Shown: piece by piece, positions 62,309-64,000 of the stretch
Numbering within the stretch: the stretch's first letter is position 1
Layout of the letters: the number at the start of each line of letters is the position of its first letter
Assembly: GCF_003367235.1 (NCBI RefSeq)
Contig: NZ_QRGP01000001.1
Coordinates: forward strand, 1,054,001 to 1,118,000
DNA length: 64,000 nucleotides
Direction: 5' to 3'
DNA from: Sphingorhabdus pulchriflava
Lineage (GTDB): Bacteria; Pseudomonadota; Alphaproteobacteria; Sphingomonadales; Sphingomonadaceae
Program-made: the position numbers and the translations under genes
Notes under the pieces: generated by a model
Seen by the model: only the letters and a program-made list of their open reading frames with translations
Databases searched by the model: none
Told to the model about the DNA's origin: nothing

Positions 62309-63316
62309 CTATTCAGCTGCTTCCAGAACCTTGCACGCACGCAAAGGTTCCTCAGATTCCATTGGTTTAAGGCCGAGCTTCGCCATCAACGCCGCATCCT
62401 TGTCATCACCGGCATTCGCGGCTGTCAGCAGCTTGTCGCCGGTGAAAATGCTGTTCGCGCCCGCCATGAAGCACAAGGCCTGCGTCGCCTCGCTCATGCT
62501 CTCGCGGCCTGCGCTCAGGCGGACCATGCTCATCGGCATCGTGATCCGCGCGACGGCGATGGTGCGGACGAACTCGATGTCGTCGATCTTGGCCAGCGGC
62601 GTATCGGCAAGCATATCGCCCAGCACGGTGCCCTTTACTGGCACCAGAGCGTTTACCGGCACGCTTTCGGGATGCTGTTCCAACGTCGCCAGCGTGTGGA
62701 TGAAGCCCACGCGGTCTGCGCGCGTTTCACCCATGCCGACTATCCCCCCGCTGCACACATTTATGCCCGCCTTGCGGACATGATCGAGTGTGTCGAGCCG
62801 ATCCTGCATCGTGCGCGTGGTGATGATCTCGTTATAGCGTTCGGGCGAAGTATCGATATTGTGGTTGTAATAATCGAGGCCCGCCTCGGCGAGCATTTCG
62901 GCCTGTTTGGGCGTCAGCATGCCCAGCGTCATGCAGGTTTCCATACCCATGGCGCGGACCGATTTCACAATCTCGACAATCGCCGGCATGTCGCGATCCT
63001 TGGGGTTGCGCCAGGCGGCACCCATGCAGAACCGTTTGCTGCCCGCATCGGCGGCCTGCGCGGCCTTTTGCAGCACCTGCTGCACTTCCATCAGCTTGGT
63101 TGCCTCGACGCCGCTATCGGCCTTCACCGACTGGCTGCAATAGCCGCAATCTTCCGGGCACCCGCCGGTCTTGATCGAAAGCAAGGTACAAAGCTGGATC
63201 TGCCCCACGGCATGATGCGCGCGGTGCACGGTCGCGGCCTGAAAGACCAGCTCGTCAAATGGCAGGTCGAACAGCGCAGCGATCTCTTCGCGCGTCCAAT
63301 CGGTGCGAACGGTCAC
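62309..63316 (-). CDS. bioB: Biotin synthase
   Basis: A 335-residue radical SAM enzyme that converts dethiobiotin to biotin. The radical SAM cluster is [15 protein letters not shown]. Other motifs are [24 protein letters not shown] and [21 protein letters not shown] at the C-terminus. GTG at 63316 overlaps the scpA stop (GTGA), and pccA begins 8 bases downstream. Other bio genes are not in the window. Confidence 0.97.
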   Translation of the reverse strand: MTVRTDWTREEIAALFDLPFDELVFQAATVHRAHHAVGQIQLCTLLSIKTGGCPEDCGYCSQSVKADSGVEATKLMEVQQVLQKAAQAADAGSKRFCMGAAWRNPKDRDMPAIVEIVKSVRAMGMETCMTLGMLTPKQAEMLAEAGLDYYNHNIDTSPERYNEIITTRTMQDRLDTLDHVRKAGINVCSGGIVGMGETRADRVGFIHTLATLEQHPESVPVNALVPVKGTVLGDMLADTPLAKIDDIEFVRTIAVARITMPMSMVRLSAGRESMSEATQALCFMAGANSIFTGDKLLTAANAGDDKDAALMAKLGLKPMESEEPLRACKVLEAAE

Positions 63317-64000
63317 GCAGCTTCTCCCAATGGCGGCATGTTATGGCCGAGGAGGGTCAGTACGTCGGCAGCACATTCAACGACATTGCTGCCCGGGCCG
63401 TAAATGCCCTGCACGCCTGCATCGCGCAGGAAATCATAATCCTGCGGCGGGATAACGCCGCCCGCGATCACCTTGATATCGCTCCGCCCATTTTCACGCA
63501 GGCGGTTGATCAGTTCGGGGATCAGCGTCTTGTGCCCAGCGGCAAGGCTCGATGCGCCGACGATGTCGACATTTTCGCTCAGCGCCAGCACCACGGTTTC
63601 TTCGGGTGTCTGGAACAGCGGGCCGGAGACGACGTCAAAACCCATATCGGCAAAGGCCGAGGCGATGACATTCGCCCCGCGATCGTGACCGTCCTGCCCC
63701 ATTTTCGCAACGAGCAGTTTGGGTTTGCGGCCAAGGCGGCGCTCTACGGCGACAACACCCTCCAGCACCTGATTGTAGCGAGCATCGCCATCATAGGCCG
63801 CGCCATAGACGCCCTTTACCGGCGTTGGCGTTGTTCCATAGCGTCCAAAGGCCGCTTCCATGGCATCGGAAATCTCACCAAGCGAAGCGCGATGGCGTGC
63901 GGCCTCGACCGCCAGTTCAAGGAGGTTCCCCTTGCCCTTCGCACCTTCGGCCAACGCTGCGAGCGCAGCGCGACATTTCGCCTCGTCACGCGTCTCGCGC
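63313..64000 (-). CDS. scpA: Methylmalonyl-CoA mutase, C-terminal part (cut by window edge)
   Basis: The last 229 codons of the large subunit; the gene continues beyond 64000. The visible part is the B12-binding Rossmann-like domain: [14 protein letters not shown] has the DxHxxG lower-ligand His, then ASSLAAGH and VIAGGVIPP. It isomerises methylmalonyl-CoA to succinyl-CoA, completing the propionate route. Its stop overlaps the GTG of bioB. Confidence 0.95.
   Translation of the reverse strand, partial: RETRDEAKCRAALAALAEGAKGKGNLLELAVEAARHRASLGEISDAMEAAFGRYGTTPTPVKGVYGAAYDGDARYNQVLEGVVAVERRLGRKPKLLVAKMGQDGHDRGANVIASAFADMGFDVVSGPLFQTPEETVVLALSENVDIVGASSLAAGHKTLIPELINRLRENGRSDIKVIAGGVIPPQDYDFLRDAGVQGIYGPGSNVVECAADVLTLLGHNMPPLGEAA

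Noticed and set aside
62303-63403. A 366-codon open frame on the plus strand
   Set aside because: Antisense to bioB, which has complete radical SAM motifs.

Overview
The window is a 64 kb piece of an alphaproteobacterial chromosome. It most resembles the order Sphingomonadales, by inference from gene content and style. Pointers are a moderate GC content, an Hfq with two Sm domains, a fused IspDF, a eukaryote/archaea-type prolyl-tRNA synthetase, the dusB-ntrB-ntrC-ntrY-ntrX-hfq-hflX string, a large TonB-dependent receptor and two families of short GC-rich palindromes. Nearly all of it is core genome. I see no prophage, integrase, insertion sequence or CRISPR array.

Layout. 0-5.5 kb: the start of gyrA (cut by the window edge), a secreted TPR-type protein, an Lrp regulator, and a histidine kinase with an odd ATP domain coupled to a WalW-type deacetylase. 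5.5-5.7 kb: two tRNAs (CAU anticodon, and Pro-UGG). 5.7-12.3 kb: an M28 peptidase, ettA, putP, an M14-like secreted protein and a PNPOx-family protein. 12.3-15 kb: sbtA, a PII-like protein and beta-carbonic anhydrase, which form a bicarbonate uptake/interconversion operon. 15-18.7 kb: lipA, a COQ10/RatA-family protein, a CinA-type amidase, a secreted protein and ispDF. 18.7-28 kb: dusB, the Ntr two-component systems, tandem hfq and hflX on the plus strand, with mazG converging on them. 28.8-36.6 kb: one long minus-strand operon in the order MltB, RlpA, DacC-type carboxypeptidase, tmk, holB, metG, tatD, retropepsin-like protease, closed by a hairpin terminator. 36.8-40 kb: tRNA-Ser(UGA), an amidohydrolase and small envelope proteins. 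40-43.3 kb: pdhC (E2) and lpdA (E3), split by a small DUF559 endonuclease-like gene embedded in palindromic repeats. 43.5-49 kb: usp, then the minus-strand operon phaR-proS-DUF805-rnr. 49.4-55.3 kb: an orphan TonB receptor, alr and an MHS-type MFS transporter. 55.4-58.4 kb: a tightly coupled three-gene operon (unrecognised protein, APH-like kinase, cyclase-family hydrolase). 58.4-64 kb: a MAPEG protein, a POT peptide transporter, then methylmalonyl-CoA mutase (partial), bioB and pccA, the propionyl-CoA to succinyl-CoA route together with the enzyme that makes the carboxylase cofactor.

The most unusual structure is at 41.48-42.05 kb. A PD-(D/E)XK-like DUF559 gene sits between pdhC and lpdA. 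Palindromic elements supply its start region, both of its terminal peptides and probably its ribosome binding site, and another copy supplies a possible ribosome binding site for lpdA. A palindrome of a different family is inserted in frame in the E2 linker about 800 bp away, and a relative of that one lies between the convergent genes ettA and putP. Other points of interest are the tandem Hfq, the sbtA/PII/carbonic anhydrase operon in an apparent heterotroph, the degenerate kinase next to the WalW-type deacetylase, and the kinase/cyclase operon.
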